From Nemertoderma westbladi (Eukaryota; Xenacoelomorpha; Nemertodermatida; Nemertodermatidae), in contig JAUCBJ010000544.1 in the NCBI GenBank assembly GCA_032718475.1, positions 1 through 40,851 of the forward strand: a stretch of 40,851 bases of DNA, in the 5' to 3' direction. This document shows, in pieces, positions 30,362 to 40,610 of this stretch. The notes under the pieces were generated by a model. That model searched no databases, was not told where the DNA came from, and saw only the letters and a list, made by a program, of their open reading frames with translations. How positions within the stretch are numbered: position 1 is the stretch's first letter; every line of letters starts with the position of its first letter. The position numbers were made by a program, and so were the translations under genes.

Positions 30362-31703
30362 TTACCTGACTCGGGCTGTTTCTTTCGAATTCGGTGTGCA
30401 ACAAAATATGATGTTTCGCGCCGCACTTCGCACACCTTGCGTCGGAGTAACAGGTTCGCCGTTGGTGTCCTCGTCTGAGACAATTATAACACAACCGCTT
30501 ATCCCACATGACTTCACGTCTATCCTTTAATGATTTCTTTAGGAATTCATTACACACATTTAAACGGTGGGGCCCGTCGCACAACACACATTTGGGCTTG
30601 ATGTTACTTACTTTAACATGTGCTGTGTGGTGCACGCTCGTTCTTTCCTCGGGCTTTCTCACCTGAATTCTCTTAGGAGACGTAGGAGGAGTTTTTCTTA
30701 CCTGTTCTCTCCTGTCATTGGTTCGAGACTTGAATTTACTTACGTCCTTAGTCGCTTTGTTGTCATAGTAAGATCTTTCAGTGTCTTTCCCGCTATCCTC
30801 TCCTTGAGAAGTCTGGCTTTCGCCGTCGTCTGTATAACACACTGGTGTTACCTTTCTCCTGGAGACGGGTTTCTCACTTACCTTGTTTTCCGGTGTCTTC
30901 TCTCTGGACTGCTTTATGAGCTGTAATTTCACTTCGCCATCCAAGAATGACATGAGATCAGCCATGGTAGGGTCTCGTTGTTGTTGTTCCATCATATATA
31001 ACACTGTCTTGTCCCAGTGTGTACCTACTCCACCCTTTGGCAGAGTTGATGCTAAGGCTCCTACAACCATAGAATTCTGGTATTCATGAGACTTACCTAA
31101 CCAATCTAGCTGTCTACAGATCTCCTGAATTTCGTCGGAAAACTCTATAATCCCGCTGCTAAGAAACTTTCGGGGCGCCATTAATTTTGCATACAAATAC
31201 CTAGCTATGTTAGTCCTATTACCATACCTGATGTTTATTGTATCCCAAACTTGTCTTAATCCATCTGGATGTCCAATAAACTTTAACGCCATTAACTTGG
31301 GAGATCCCTCCAAGCACTCGATGAGGAATCTAAGCTTTTCTCCGTTAGATAACACGGAGTTCTGTATGTTATCTTTGTAATATTCATTAAAAGGTAACCA
31401 TTTCATCTCATCTCCATTGAACTTGACGATCTCTCCCATCTTTACCGCTTGACGGGCTTCGGTTCTAGCCATTTGACGCGTAAAACTTTCTTGGGCCATC
31501 GTATTATTTAATATCGAGTTATCGGTATATAAATTTCTCGGATTATTATCAAGTCTATATGGAATATCACTGTCAACAGGTTTATAATTACCCTTAATAG
31601 GGTTTACTATAGGAGTTTCTACTTCACTAACACTAACAGTATAGATGCGTGTAGGCTCCACACCTTGCGCATGAAATACTTCAGACCTAACAGGTTGACA
31701 CAT
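30354..31703 (-). CDS. BEL/Pao Gag, main part (DUF1759-like capsid and zinc knuckles)
   Basis: Structural protein that packages the element's RNA. Residues about 100-250 match the DUF1759 region of BEL Gag (WLPFNEYYKDNIQNSVLSNG, EKLRFLIECLEGSPKLMALK, then TINIRYGNR). The C-terminus has zinc-knuckle-like clusters CVLCDGPHRLNVC, CYNCLRRGHQRRTC and CAKCGAKHHILLH. A Lys/Arg/Ser-rich linker lies between. It is in the same frame as the ORF just upstream, separated only by one TAA (31731-31733) and nine codons. Confidence 0.85.
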   Translation of the reverse strand: MCQPVRSEVFHAQGVEPTRIYTVSVSEVETPIVNPIKGNYKPVDSDIPYRLDNNPRNLYTDNSILNNTMAQESFTRQMARTEARQAVKMGEIVKFNGDEMKWLPFNEYYKDNIQNSVLSNGEKLRFLIECLEGSPKLMALKFIGHPDGLRQVWDTINIRYGNRTNIARYLYAKLMAPRKFLSSGIIEFSDEIQEICRQLDWLGKSHEYQNSMVVGALASTLPKGGVGTHWDKTVLYMMEQQQRDPTMADLMSFLDGEVKLQLIKQSREKTPENKVSEKPVSRRKVTPVCYTDDGESQTSQGEDSGKDTERSYYDNKATKDVSKFKSRTNDRREQVRKTPPTSPKRIQVRKPEERTSVHHTAHVKVSNIKPKCVLCDGPHRLNVCNEFLKKSLKDRREVMWDKRLCYNCLRRGHQRRTCYSDARCAKCGAKHHILLHTEFERNSPSQVSE

Positions 31704-31730
31704 TGTTACAGAGGGTGGTGGTATACCCTT

Positions 31731-32543
31731 TTATAAATTTACTAACTTATCGCGTTCTAACGTGATACTTTGCTGCACTTCTTGCAACGCTAACCTACCC
31801 TCTCTTACTGCTCCCTTTAACTGCTGAACAGTCCCTTCCAACTCCCGGACCTGCTGGGAGGAACATTTACAATGTTCCCTCAGCTGCCTGAGCAGGAGAC
31901 CCATCTCCCGTCGTCCCTCAGCTACCCACTCGACCGCCGAAGCGGGAGTCGCCAACGTAGTAGCGGGCAAGCGAGAGACGACGGGCGATAAATTCTTAAT
32001 ATCTCGCTCGGCGTCCAGGATGGGTTCGGACTCGGGAACAGTCCTACTGGGCACAGGTAGTTTCGTGCTGTGCAAAGGGAATTTAGAGGTAGGTTCTAGG
32101 AGTACAGGTGTCTCTATCACCGCAGGGGTGGCTTTGAGAACAGGCCTAATTATTTCAGGCTCATCTACTATAGTAGGGAGTCTTTCTACTGTAATAATTT
32201 GGTCTGTGGGTTCTGTACTACCTAAGTCTGTGCTAGCTAGTCTCACCGCAGGAGGCAAATTAGGTAACTTCGGACAGTGTGGCATTCTTCTATGCCTGCT
32301 TGAACGAGATTTATTACCTCTACTTTCGGGATCTCTTATATCACCTTCATCGGAGGAGGCAAATAACTGTCTTCTGGTTTGTCTCCTCAAGTCTGCTTCT
32401 GCCACTGCCTCTGCCGCTTTTCTTTCCGCTTCTGCCGCTGCTACCTTTCTTTCCACTTCTGCAGCTGCCGCTGCTGCTGCTTTTCTGTCTTCTATCCTTT
32501 CAAGACACTGTCCAAGTCGAAGACTCATTCTAACACCTTTCAA
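31731..32543 (-). CDS. BEL/Pao Gag, N-terminal coiled-coil part
   Basis: 270 codons from ATG 32543. An Ala/Glu/Lys/Arg-rich helix (EDRKAAAAAAAEVERKVAAA) near residue 20 leads into an Arg-rich linker and a Pro/Val/Thr-rich stretch. A second coiled coil (LLRQLREHCKCSSQQVRELE) precedes the stop. BEL Gag normally starts with coiled coil and continues to the DUF1759 region in one frame. The TAA at 31731 is thus either a mutation or a readthrough site. Confidence 0.65.
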   Translation of the reverse strand: MKGVRMSLRLGQCLERIEDRKAAAAAAAEVERKVAAAEAERKAAEAVAEADLRRQTRRQLFASSDEGDIRDPESRGNKSRSSRHRRMPHCPKLPNLPPAVRLASTDLGSTEPTDQIITVERLPTIVDEPEIIRPVLKATPAVIETPVLLEPTSKFPLHSTKLPVPSRTVPESEPILDAERDIKNLSPVVSRLPATTLATPASAVEWVAEGRREMGLLLRQLREHCKCSSQQVRELEGTVQQLKGAVREGRLALQEVQQSITLERDKLVNL

Positions 32544-34658
32544 AAGACTATCTGACGGTGCCCGTTTTGTGTCAGATATGTTTGATTGTACAGTTGAATG
32601 CCTACTGCTATATTACAGTTAAAGCAAGTCTAGTAATTCAGTATCAACTGTTAGCCTAGTAATTAATTACCGATACTGTTACTCAGTGTAACGTGATATA
32701 TATATACAATATATTGGGATACCGGTATACACTTATAGTATATATAAGTATAATTATTAACTAGAATTAATTACAGAATACCGGTATGATTTCAGCCTAA
32801 ATTTATAGAAATAAATATAATAAGCCTATGGTAAATACCGGTATGTCAATTATTTTAGAATAATTGAATTTCTGAAATTTTAGGGGTTACTTGGTTACTT
32901 TAACTTACTTTATTACCGTTAGTTAAGCAGTAGTCCAACTGATATTGAGACCTAGTTGTTGTATGGCAGGCCTACTATTTATAAATCGTTTGAGTTGATT
33001 TATAATATATATACCCGTTAAAATGGGTTTTTGTCAATATTTGAAATAAATGTTATTATTTCTGGGGGAGTCACTACACAGAAGCTGTGTGCTCTCAGTG
33101 GAGTGCTACTTGTTGGACACTAAAACAAATAATTCTAATTTACCTAAGTTACTTAATACTACAAATTACGTACAATTCGGGTTGAGATTACAATCTCTAA
33201 ATAAACACAAAAATTTACAAGTACGAATTTTTAGGGTGATTTTACAAGAATTCTACAAACCAGCCTAACAAAGGGTTAGAATTAGAATACCTGGTTATTA
33301 CAACGGACAGGGTACTACGGTATTTGAAAATAATAAGTAGTAGTAAATATACTGCGTTGTCCAGATAGGAAAATACCACCGCCTGACGACCTATAACCGT
33401 ATCGCTATAGGTACTACGTTATGTATCACGGAGTGTTCCTACCTAGAGATTAATTACCGCGGTCTACCAGAACCAACGTGCCTATTAACCACTTTACAAC
33501 ACAAATATACTGCCTACACACTAATTGCTTTCGGAAAGCACTGTACACTAAACCCTAAATTAGGTACAAGTACTTGTACAACAAATAATCAGTCGTTAAA
33601 AATACTTGAACAGCTAAAAGAACCACGGTATCTGCCGGAGTGACCAAAGCATAAAATCTCCAGTCTTTACCTACGCCAAGCAGCCCTGATGTAGTACCGG
33701 AGTTAGTTTAACTATAACGGTATGTATAACAAACACAATTACTGTAGGAATAAACTTGGGGAATGAATGTTGCGAATAATCGCATAAACTCTGAATAATA
33801 AATATTACGCTACGCGTACAAACTACTCAAACAAAATGCAGACCAAATACTGACAGACTACTATCAAGCCTAAACAAACTACAGTATATGCAGACTCCGA
33901 AATGATTAGTTAGTATGCGTTCTAACCCAGTAGTACGACTTATTCTTTCACAGGGGGTTTACCTCACAGCACTGGAAGCCCCTACATTCCCAACTGGCAC
34001 TTTATCGGACATATACTCTACACACACCGAAATCTCCTCAGACCTAATAACAGCTAGGCAAAATCCAGCCTACAAATTATCTAAGTAAGAAATATTACGC
34101 TACCCGCACAAACTACACAAACAAAATACAGACCAAACGCTGGCAGACTACTATTAAGCCTAAATAAACTACAGGACATGCAGACTCCGAAATGGTTAGT
34201 TAGTATGCGTTCTAACCTAGTAGTACGACTTATTCTTTCGGTGGGGGATTTACCTTACAGCTCTGGCTGCCCCTACATTTCTAACCGGCACTTTATCGGA
34301 CATACACTCTACATGCACTGCAATCCGTTCAGACCTATCAACAGTCAGACAACATTCCAGCCTACAAATTATCTGTACAATCTGAGCAGGTTTACACGTC
34401 TTTTGCTCAATATTAGCCTACTAGTAAATAAAACTGACAGAAATAAGTAAACCATGCAAAGGAATAAGGGGTGATCAATCCCTAATCCCCTAACAGCCTA
34501 CAATATACAATATATCACAATCGAAATAATACTGCTGTACCTGTACTGTAAGTAAGTACCGGTCCGGATGATCAGGCAGTCAGGCCTACTGGTTACCGGT
34601 CGACCGGTACTATCAACTTGATTGCTTACGCCGCAATCAAGAAGCTATAACTGTTACT
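32544..34658 (-). other. BEL 5' leader, non-coding
   Basis: About 2.1 kb between the 5' LTR and gag, with no long ORF. Contains a tandem duplication (33801-34380), scattered ATACCGGTAT motifs (32720-32850) and a 9 bp hairpin CTTGATTGC-TTACGCC-GCAATCAAG (34617-34641) close to the LTR. I could not recognise a standard TGG-starting primer binding site next to the LTR. Confidence 0.6.
33801..34380. repeat. Tandem duplication of about 290 bp in the BEL leader
   Basis: 33801-34090 and 34091-34380 align along their length. Both contain AATATTACGCTAC, TAGTAGTACGACTTATTCTTTC, GGCACTTTATCGGACATA and CCAGCCTACAAATTATCT, with many substitutions between copies. Confidence 0.8.
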
Positions 34659-35864
34659 GTTCGCGCTTTTAAGACCTTTGGCAGTTTAACCCGCCAAATC
34701 TATATGTCTTCTAGGTTATAAATTGACTTTAGCCTATGACAAGTATTTGAGACAAATAAATCCAACATTAGCCGAAGCCAGTCTATGCGCGACCATTCAC
34801 CCGCTGGATATACCCGGGAGACTGGATTCGGATGCTTTAATTTGATTGCGGTGCAGGCCTACCGTACTATTCGATTGATCGTTAATATATAATCTCTGAC
34901 AAATATTATTCACTTTCGGGAAATATTAGCAGTTCCTTTAGGACGTGGCGCTCTATCTATATAAACAGAGCTATGGCTCACACTAAACACAACGGAATGG
35001 ATTATAAGTTACACATAAGGCGCATTCTTTAGGAAATGCTTTGTTACGCGGACAAGCACATACAGACTATTGCACACCGCTGCACACTGAATTGCCGATA
35101 GTCACTGATTTTAATCATATATAAAGAGAATAGCAACCGGCATTTGTAGGGCCTATAAAATAGCATTCAATTCACTACAAACCACGATAATATAAGCCGC
35201 AATTGCTATATGTAACCGTTCTCTCTAACCTTAGTGTATCAAGAAGATCGGGGTTTCTGATCATTTATCGTTATTCTCCAAATAACAATATGTAGACAAA
35301 TGATACAATTAATAACAAACAGTAAATAGCAGTAAATAATGTGCAATACAGCAGCAGGTACCGTACCGGTCCTTACGCTGTCCAGTGCTGGTCATGTACC
35401 GGTAACAGTTATGTGATCTTATAATTAAAGACGTTCTAATGTTGGAATAATTCAGAAATATTCCACGGCCGATGTTTCTAGGCTCTGGAAAAACCAACAC
35501 ACTGAACCCTGTGAGCTGCTGCAGGTAGATTTCAACACAGAAAGGAAAAGCTCTCATTGGCAGAGCATCAGATTCCACAGGTTCCACGAATGTCTAAATG
35601 CCTAACTATCAGGGTTTTTGCAGCCCTTGGCCAGCACACAAAATGAGTCACTCCGCTCGGTTGCTCTGGTTGCATACTCTGTTGTTATAGCTCTGGTTGG
35701 CCGATCGAACGTAACAAAGAGGCCGTCGCTAGGCAAATCAGCCAATCAGCCGGTAGCTTTCATCCTTTGAGTTAGGGAGCTTTTTAGAGTATTCCAGCGC
35801 CTTGGGGGGGGGGGAACTGGATTGCGGAGCAAAGGGCCAGTTATATCCCACAAAAGCTTTTACA
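34659..35864 (-). repeat. 5' LTR of the BEL element
   Basis: About 1206 bp, the partner of 24777-25964. It carries 16 extra bases (AAGCCGCAATTGCTAT, near 35194-35210) and a longer G run near 35803. It begins the minus-strand transcript. Confidence 0.92.
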
Positions 35865-38800
35865 GCTACTCTCATGTTCCACCCCGACCAACAAAGCCAT
35901 TGGTGAATCTGAGGCAAGTCACTAGACTAGCCTCAGTAAACACCCTAACACTCGGGTCCCCAATGCGACAAGGTGAGCTGACTGCCTTGGCAGATAAGCT
36001 TTCTCTTAGCGCAGTGGGTGTTCAAGAGCACCGAATGCAGACTGGACAGACTGATGAGGTTCTGATTAAGGACATGGGGGGGGGGGGGGCGGTTGGCGAC
36101 TCGCCCTCGCGTCAGCAGATGATAGTGGCAATGGTGGAATTGGTCTATTGATGAATCCAACTGCACATGCAGCATTGGACAAAATAGACCAAATCTCTAA
36201 CCGCATCATCCGTTGCCACTTCTCATGTTCTGGAAGACTGGCTAAGAAGCTTCCTAAGGTGGTTCTGATTGTGTGCTACTCTCCAACTAGTGTTGCCCCT
36301 GTAGAGGAGGTGGAAAATTTCTACCACAATCTACAAGCAGCTACTGATGGAGTGGATCAGCATGCATTCTTAACATTCCTGGGAGACTTTAATGCAAGTC
36401 TGCATCAATCACCTACATCGCCCTGGGTCTGTAGCAATAGTGTTAACCGAAATTCTGTCCATCTTCAGGATTTTATCTCTGGAAATGGATTGTTTTCGGC
36501 TGGAACCCAGTTCAAGAAGCGAACTGGAAAGCTATGGACTCATAGTGGACCCAGTGGTCACAAGTCCCAGGTAGACCATATTATGTTTCGTAGGAAATAC
36601 AGGAGCTCTATACAAGACTGTAATGCATTTACACTTCGACCCTTCTCCAGTGATCACCGCCTTATTGTGGCCAAGGTAAGACTTAGTCTGCGTGCTAGCA
36701 GAACAACGAAATCTGCCTTGCCGCGGCATGACTGGTCCTCTCTGTTGCAACAGCCAAGTGTGAGATCCAGCTTCACACTACAGCTGAGCAACAGGTATAA
36801 GGCTCTTGCCTCTGAGGCGGCAGATCACTGTGAGGGCTATGCTGCCTTTACAGAAGCAGTTTAGCAGCTGCAGAAACAGTTCCTGTATACCCTCGAAACA
36901 GGAAAAGGGCCCCCTGGACTGACAACAAAATTCAAAAGTGCCGAAATGACCTTCATAAGGCGCAGAAAGAGTCCCGACTCAAACAGACTACAGCGGCCAA
37001 GAATGCAGTTAAGGCTGCATCTAGGTCCCTGAACAGGCAGTACTCTGTTAATCTACAGGAGCTAATAAACCAACAGGTTGATGCCATCAATGATGCTGAC
37101 GACAGCAGGCAATCATCCCAGGCATGGAAATCGATCAATCTGCTTACTGGGCGGAAAAGCCAACCAACCACCAAGGTTAAGGCTGAATCACCAGCCGATC
37201 GCCTCAATGGTTGGAAAGCCCACTTTGAAAAGCTCCTCAATAATGACAGGGTATTGCCTGATAACTTTATAGAAGTAAAGGTGTCTGAGTCTGTACTCCC
37301 AGATATTCCCATTGGCTATATCTCCTTTGCAGAAGTGAAGGCTGCTGCAATGAGCATTAAGACCAATCGTGCCAGTGGAGTAGATGGTGTTCCCCCTGAG
37401 GTCTTTAAAATACCTGAGTGTTTAAAGCTCATCTATCCCATCATAGTAGACATGTACCGTACAACAAGAGTCCCACAAGAAATGAAAACAAATAAGTTGG
37501 TGCCAGTTCCCAAGAAGGGCAACCTAACACTCTATGGTTCTTTTCGGGGAATCTCATTGATCTCGATTGCTGCAAAGCTATACAATAGGATTCTATTAAA
37601 TCGCATCAGGGATCCCATTGAGAGACTGCTCCGTGGAAATCAGAATGGGTTCCGTAAAGGCCGTGGGACCATGGAGCCCATTTTGGCACTTAGAAGGATA
37701 ATTGAAGAATTATCAAAAAAGAAAGACAGGCATCTGGCTGTTATCTTTGTTGACTTCTTCAAGGCCTTTGATTCAGTCTCTCGCTCATGTATGTTCAGCA
37801 TACTTTCATTATATGGGATTCCTGATGAAATTATTGCAACAATCACATCAGTATACGATGGTTCGACAACATTTGTGTCTACTGTTGACGGTGACACAGA
37901 ACCATTTGAAGTGTTATGGGGCGTCCTCCAAGGAGACACACTTGCACCATTCTTGTTCATTATTGTGGTTGACTATGTTCTACGCATGTCCTTAGATCAT
38001 CATAATGATGATGGGGTGATGATAACTCCACCTACTGGCTCCAGAAGTCGAGGAAATCCTGCCAAGTACCTAACTGATCTAGACTTTGCTGATGACTTAG
38101 GAGTACTCTCAGAATCATTAGAGGGAGCCCAACGGCTCCTCAGCTCATTAGAACATGCTGCTTCTAGTGTTGGTTTTTTTATTAACTCCAGAAAGACCAA
38201 AATTCTGACAGTTAACTTTGAAAGTCCTCAGCAAGTCTCTGATCGGATGAGCATAAGCTCAAAGGATGGTATGCTTGAGCATGTGGACGACTTCTGTTAC
38301 CTGGGATCATGGATCCGGAAGTCAGGTGAGGACCTTCGAATACGTAAGGGAAAGGCATGGGCAGCGTTGAATAGGCTTTCCAGGATTTGGAAGTCACCGA
38401 GAATTAATCGGAAACTTAAGGTCCGATTATTTAGAGCAGCAGTAGTTCCAGTACTCCTCTACGGGAGTCCATGCTGGGCTCTAACTGCTGAGGACACCAA
38501 ATCTCTGGATGGCACATTCACAAGAATGCTACGCCGGGTTCATTGTGTCAAGTACAATGCACACATCTTAACCAGACACTATATAACATTGGAGGTGTCT
38601 TATTGGTTCCCCCAAGCTTGACACTAGAACAAAATCGCCTCCGCTTTGCAGGACATTGCTTTCGCCGTGAGGACCAGCCAGTGCATAATCTTGTACTTTG
38701 GCAGCCTCATGGAGTGAATAAGCATGGTGGACAGCCCATGACTTTCTTGAGACGCATCTTAAAGGACACTGGCCTTAAAGATGCGGATGATCTAGCAAAT

Positions 38801-38906
38801 GTCATGGGTGATAGGGAGTTGTGGCGGTGCAATTTTGTTGACAAGCCGGCACAGCATTCTTAAAAATGCAGCTGCAATGCAGCATGCCGATCCTAGTAGT
38901 AGTAGA
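35865..38906 (+). mobile_element. RTE-like LINE copy A, main part (endonuclease and RT), inactive
   Basis: AP-type endonuclease pieces: VGVQEHRMQTG (35.98-36.05 kb), LTFLGDFNASLHQSPTSPWV, SQVDHIMFRR and FSSDHRLI. The RT (37254-38621) contains NRASGVDGVPPEVFKI, PVPKKGNLTLYGSFRGISLI, NGFRKGRGTMEPI, VFVDFFKAFDSVSR-type motif A, GVLQGDTLAPFLFI, DLDFADDLGVLSES (catalytic DD) and LLYGSPCWALTA. A C-terminal piece (38543-38863) follows in another frame. The 3' end is TAGTAGTAGTAG at 38893-38905. Frames break at the G run at 36076-36088, near 36864 and near 38570, so it is dead. Confidence 0.88.
37254..38621 (+). pseudogene. LINE reverse transcriptase domain
   Basis: 455-codon frame within LINE copy A covering RT motifs 0 to 7 and the thumb. 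The catalytic Asp residues appear to be intact (VDFFKAFD and FADD). It lacks an in-frame endonuclease because of upstream breaks, so it cannot give the full polyprotein. It is the longest copy of this family in the window and the reference for copies at 13.1-15.4 and 18.07 kb. Confidence 0.88.
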
Positions 38907-39351
38907 CCAGTTAGGTTTATATACGCGTCAGCCGCACCGTGTGATTGTTTGTTGTTCCGATGTTTTTGGGTAATACAGAATATAGTGTATGATATAGGTA
39001 TAATAGTAGACAGCACAGTTGACCGGTATAATATGGTAACTAATTGGTGACGGCGGTGACGGTCTTAAAGTGTCACCGTACTGCCCTAAGTGACTGAGTA
39101 AACTGAATGTGATGGGCACCGACCGGTAATATATATTGGTTAGCTACATTACGTTGCCGTTGGCCCTATTACTCAGCGGATGCGCTACTCTGGCTCCCCA
39201 TTGGCCAGTAACCTAATTCTCGGCTCTCAACTCTGTGGGAGTTCCCCCCCCCCCTCCCACTGCTGTCACTTTCCCTCTCCCGGAGGTTTAACCTCTGGCC
39301 TTCATTGTGTGTGGCCCTTTGGGGGCTTGTCGTCCCCGTTTATTGGGGTGA

Positions 39352-39380
39352 TACGAGGTTGATTGGTAATCAACCTCGTA
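39352..39380. other. Perfect 13 bp hairpin
   Basis: TACGAGGTTGATT-GGT-AATCAACCTCGTA: perfect arms with a three-base loop. Confidence 0.85.
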
Positions 39381-39432
39381 CTTCCAATATTGCTTAAAGG
39401 CGCCGTTTCCCAACTTTATGGGGGTTTGTGAG

Positions 39433-39519
39433 GCGGAATTGAATCCGCTCACACTCCCCCCCCATACTATCTTCCCGGTGAGAAGATAGCATCAACCTCT
39501 AAGTGCGCTTCAATTCCGC
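39433..39519. other. Nested stem-loop
   Basis: Outer arms GCGGAATTGAA (39433-39443) and TTCAATTCCGC (39509-39519) are perfectly complementary. They enclose an inner hairpin CTATCTTC-CCGGTGA-GAAGATAG (39467-39489). Purpose unknown; it could be the structured end or leader of a mobile element. Confidence 0.7.
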
Positions 39520-40119
39520 TGGAACGCGATCTACTATCGGGTGTGGGGTGGAGTTATCTTTTACTCGGAGTCGGCTTTCCAGTATGTCCTGCAGTCTGCA
39601 TGTGCCCTTCCGAACCGAAGTTTAATTTTCTCGAATCTCGAATCTCCCCGCGACTACCGTACTCTCGATCGGTAGCTATATCCCGTCGGGAAGTTTCTCT
39701 TCGATCCCCTCTCCTGTTCTTGTCCTCGTACTGGTACATTCTGTACCCTTCTCTTAGCGTGCGGTGCGTTTCTCCGGGGCGACGGCAATCTCCCGGGGTT
39801 CGACCCCACTGACTCCCTAACTCCATCTTTACTTTCGACGGCTCGTTATCCGTCCTCGCTCTCCGGTCGCTCGTAGCGACGCTTCTTCTACTTCTACTTA
39901 TTCTACTCTTCACTTCTTCTCTCTTCGACCTCTCGGTTAAACTCTACTAATCTTCTTCTCTCTTCTGACCGACGTCTTGTCGCTCGCCCACTCTCGGCGC
40001 TAACATCTGACTCTACTCTGTCCGGCTGGACCCTCTTGTGGATACTCGTTATCCCCCTACTATTCTCCGTCGTCGGGTGCCGCGGTTCACCTAACTTGCC
40101 CCGCGCATTATCCGCCGAC

Positions 40120-40400
40120 GCCTGTGGGACATTCTCTGCCCCCCCCCCCTCCTGCCACTAATCTCTCGTGGGGGGGCGCCCGTAGCCCCCCCCCCCCCCA
40201 CCCGCTGCTTCTTACTTCACTACCTCTTACTTCACTATCTCTTACTTTACTTCTACGTCCCTCTTGTGGGACGTTATTAGACCCCCCTCTCTCGCCACTA
40301 ATCTTCCGTGGTGGGGCGCCCGTAGCCCCCCCCCCCCCCCCCCCACTCGCCACATCTTACTTCACTATCTCTTACTTCGCCTCTACACCCCTCTCCAGTC
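40120..40400. repeat. Two tandem copies of about 140 bp with long C runs
   Basis: Copies at about 40120-40262 and 40263-40400 share GTGGGACATT/GTGGGACGTT, CTCGCCACTAATC, GGGGCGCCCGTAGCCCC followed by 14-19 C, then ACTTCACTATCTCTTACTT. The C runs could form G-quadruplex on the minus strand. Confidence 0.85.
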
Positions 40401-40439
40401 GACGCACTGTCTCTACTGTGGCTGGGTCTATTCACCCCC

Positions 40440-40610
40440 GCCTCTCTCTGTACTACTGCGTGGCCTGGCAGGCCCCCGTCGGGTTGACTCAACCCCGCTA
40501 CTCTCTGCGCACTAACTACGTGGCCTACCAGGCCCCCGTTGGGGTCTCTCACCCCTGCTACTCCCTGCGCACTAACTGCGTTGCCTTGCAGGCTACCGTT
40601 GGCAGGACCA
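40440..40610. repeat. Three tandem copies of about 66 bp (22-codon repeat)
   Basis: Copies share GCGTGGCCT-CAGGCCCCCGT and CTACTCTCTGCGCACTAACT. The unit is a multiple of three and keeps the minus-strand frame open, which suggests selection on a protein at some time. Confidence 0.8.

Larger units (their letters stand above)
24777..35864 (-). mobile_element. BEL/Pao LTR retrotransposon, internally deleted, with extra cargo
   Basis: Complete at its ends: two direct LTRs (24777-25964 and 34659-35864) that start TGTT and end TACA, flanked by the 5 bp duplication GCTAC. Coding parts read on the minus strand: leader (34658-32544), gag (32543-30354), protease and a pol remnant (30361-29170). Reverse transcriptase, most of RNase H and integrase are absent. 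Instead, 25965-29160 holds non-BEL sequence with its own ORFs. The element interrupts a LINE. The LTRs differ at only a handful of bases plus one 16 bp indel and a G-run, so the insertion is young and must have used enzymes from another copy. Confidence 0.92.
38907..39551. other. Non-coding sequence with hairpins after the LINE
   Basis: No convincing gene. Contains CCATTGGCC (39199-39207), a C run (39245-39256) and the two strong stem-loops listed separately. Confidence 0.45.

Noticed and set aside
34640-34658. Primer binding site next to the 5' LTR
   Set aside because: The sequence after the LTR (GTAACAGTTATAGC on the minus strand) does not start with TGG or match a tRNA 3' end that I can recognise.
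36045-36070. Second hammerhead core (CTGATGA near 36053)
   Set aside because: Lies in LINE coding sequence, with no stem II followed by GAAA.
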